In this document: positions 63,436 to 64,000 of the stretch, piece by piece
Numbering within the stretch: position 1 is the first letter of the stretch
How the letters are laid out: each line of letters begins with the position of its first letter
Assembly: GCA_963706315.1 (NCBI GenBank)
Contig: CAVPMA010000015.1
Coordinates: 248,001-312,000, forward strand
Source of the DNA: CALMEC01 sp963706315
GTDB taxonomy: Bacteria > Actinomycetota > Thermoleophilia > Miltoncostaeales > Miltoncostaeaceae
Reading direction: 5' to 3'
DNA: 64,000 nt
The notes under the pieces: model-generated
Told to the model about the DNA's origin: nothing
The model's input: the letters and a program-made list of their open reading frames with translations, nothing else
The model's database searches: none
Program-made: the position numbers and the translations under genes

Positions 63436-64000
63436 ACCCATTCGGTTTTCTCGAGGAGCCGCTCGACAATTTCCTGACGTTCCTGAACGAGCAGGCCAAC
63501 CTCACCTACGGGTGGGCGATCGTGGTGCTCACGGTCTGCGTGCGCATCCTCATCCTCCCGCTCTTCATCAGCCAGTACCGGTCCGGACGGCGGATGCAGG
63601 AGATCGCGCCGTTGGTCAAGCAGGTCCAGGCGAAGTACAAGGGCGACAAGCGCAAGACGCAGGAAGAGACGATGCGGCTCTTCCAGGAGCACAAGGTCAA
63701 CCCCTTCGGGTCGTGCCTGCCGATGGTGGTCCAGATCCCCGTGTTCATCTCCCTCTACTTCGTGCTGAAGAACTTCTCGCAGCAGCAGACCACGGGCGAC
63801 CTCGGGTTCATGGGGATCATCCCCGACATCTCCGAGCAGTTCCGGGATCTCGGGTGGGTTGCGGTCCTGCTCGCGCTGATCTACGGCCTTTCCCAGCTCC
63901 TCGCGAGCGAGGTCTCGATGGCCACCCAGCCGCAGACGAGCGAGTGGCAGCGCAAGCTCTTCCGGATCATGCCGCTGTTCATCGTCGCGGGCCTGTTCTT
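63432..64000 (+). CDS. yidC: Membrane protein insertase YidC, partial at right edge
   Basis: GTG 63432 overlaps the yidD stop. 189 codons visible: a short N-terminus (NPFGFLEEPLDNFLTFLNEQ), the first transmembrane helix with the conserved Arg (WAIVVLTVCVRILILPLF), the charged cytoplasmic hairpin (QVQAKYKGDKRKTQEETMRLFQEHKVNP), then QIPVFISLYFVLK. This is the short Gram-positive-type YidC/Oxa1. It inserts membrane proteins. The C-terminus lies beyond the window. Confidence 0.95.
   Translation, partial: MNPFGFLEEPLDNFLTFLNEQANLTYGWAIVVLTVCVRILILPLFISQYRSGRRMQEIAPLVKQVQAKYKGDKRKTQEETMRLFQEHKVNPFGSCLPMVVQIPVFISLYFVLKNFSQQQTTGDLGFMGIIPDISEQFRDLGWVAVLLALIYGLSQLLASEVSMATQPQTSEWQRKLFRIMPLFIVAGLF

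Overview
The window is GC-rich, densely coded DNA from an actinobacterium. Supporting signs are the inverted origin cluster (dnaA, dnaN, recF, DUF721, gyrB, gyrA on the minus strand; rpmH, rnpA, yidD, yidC on the plus strand), frequent GTG and TTG starts, several start codons directly behind a TANNNT -10 box (leaderless mRNAs), a Ku protein, an L,D-transpeptidase and a very large DUF11 repeat protein. Class Thermoleophilia (Solirubrobacterales/Gaiellales type) is my best guess; this is inference from gene content, not a phylogenetic result.

Layout. 1-600: secreted protein with a GIKW repeat, cut by the left edge. 689-21559: one giant secreted protein on the minus strand (about 6,950 codons, about 53 DUF11 modules of about 118 aa after a glycine-rich head), interrupted by about ten frameshifts, most of them in the nearly identical repeats at 17.3-19.1 kb. 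21.8-27.6 kb: TauE/SafE transporter, trehalose-phosphatase, PolX with PHP domain, L,D-transpeptidase, thioredoxin and a small unknown. 27.6-29.5 kb: two relics of an FKBP lipoprotein gene flanking an intact secreted protein. 29.5-35.4 kb: ileS, HAD phosphatase, alpha/beta hydrolase, diacylglycerol kinase-like protein, small unknown.

35.4-44.0 kb is a minus-strand lipid-synthesis block: fabZ-fabH-fabD-fabG-fabF-protein phosphatase, mostly overlapping by 1-4 bp, then two secreted proteins of unknown function, then accD-accA. It supplies malonyl-CoA and the type II fatty acid elongation enzymes, but no acyl carrier protein gene is present. 44.0-51.8 kb: a degenerate SDR, a degenerate metallo-beta-lactamase fold protein, an NfeD protease-stomatin pair, GNAT, Ku, a paralogue of one of the secreted unknowns, and a Tim44-domain membrane protein.

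51.9-64.0 kb is the replication origin region. The most interesting local arrangement is a GHKL ATPase with a probable C-terminal winged helix, overlapping the dnaA start by 4 bp and lying next to the best DnaA-box cluster. Other oddities are a PolX with Glu in place of the third catalytic Asp, a GyrB of E. coli-like length and insertion, and two inverted repeats with identical arms and spacing, one of them between gyrB and gyrA.
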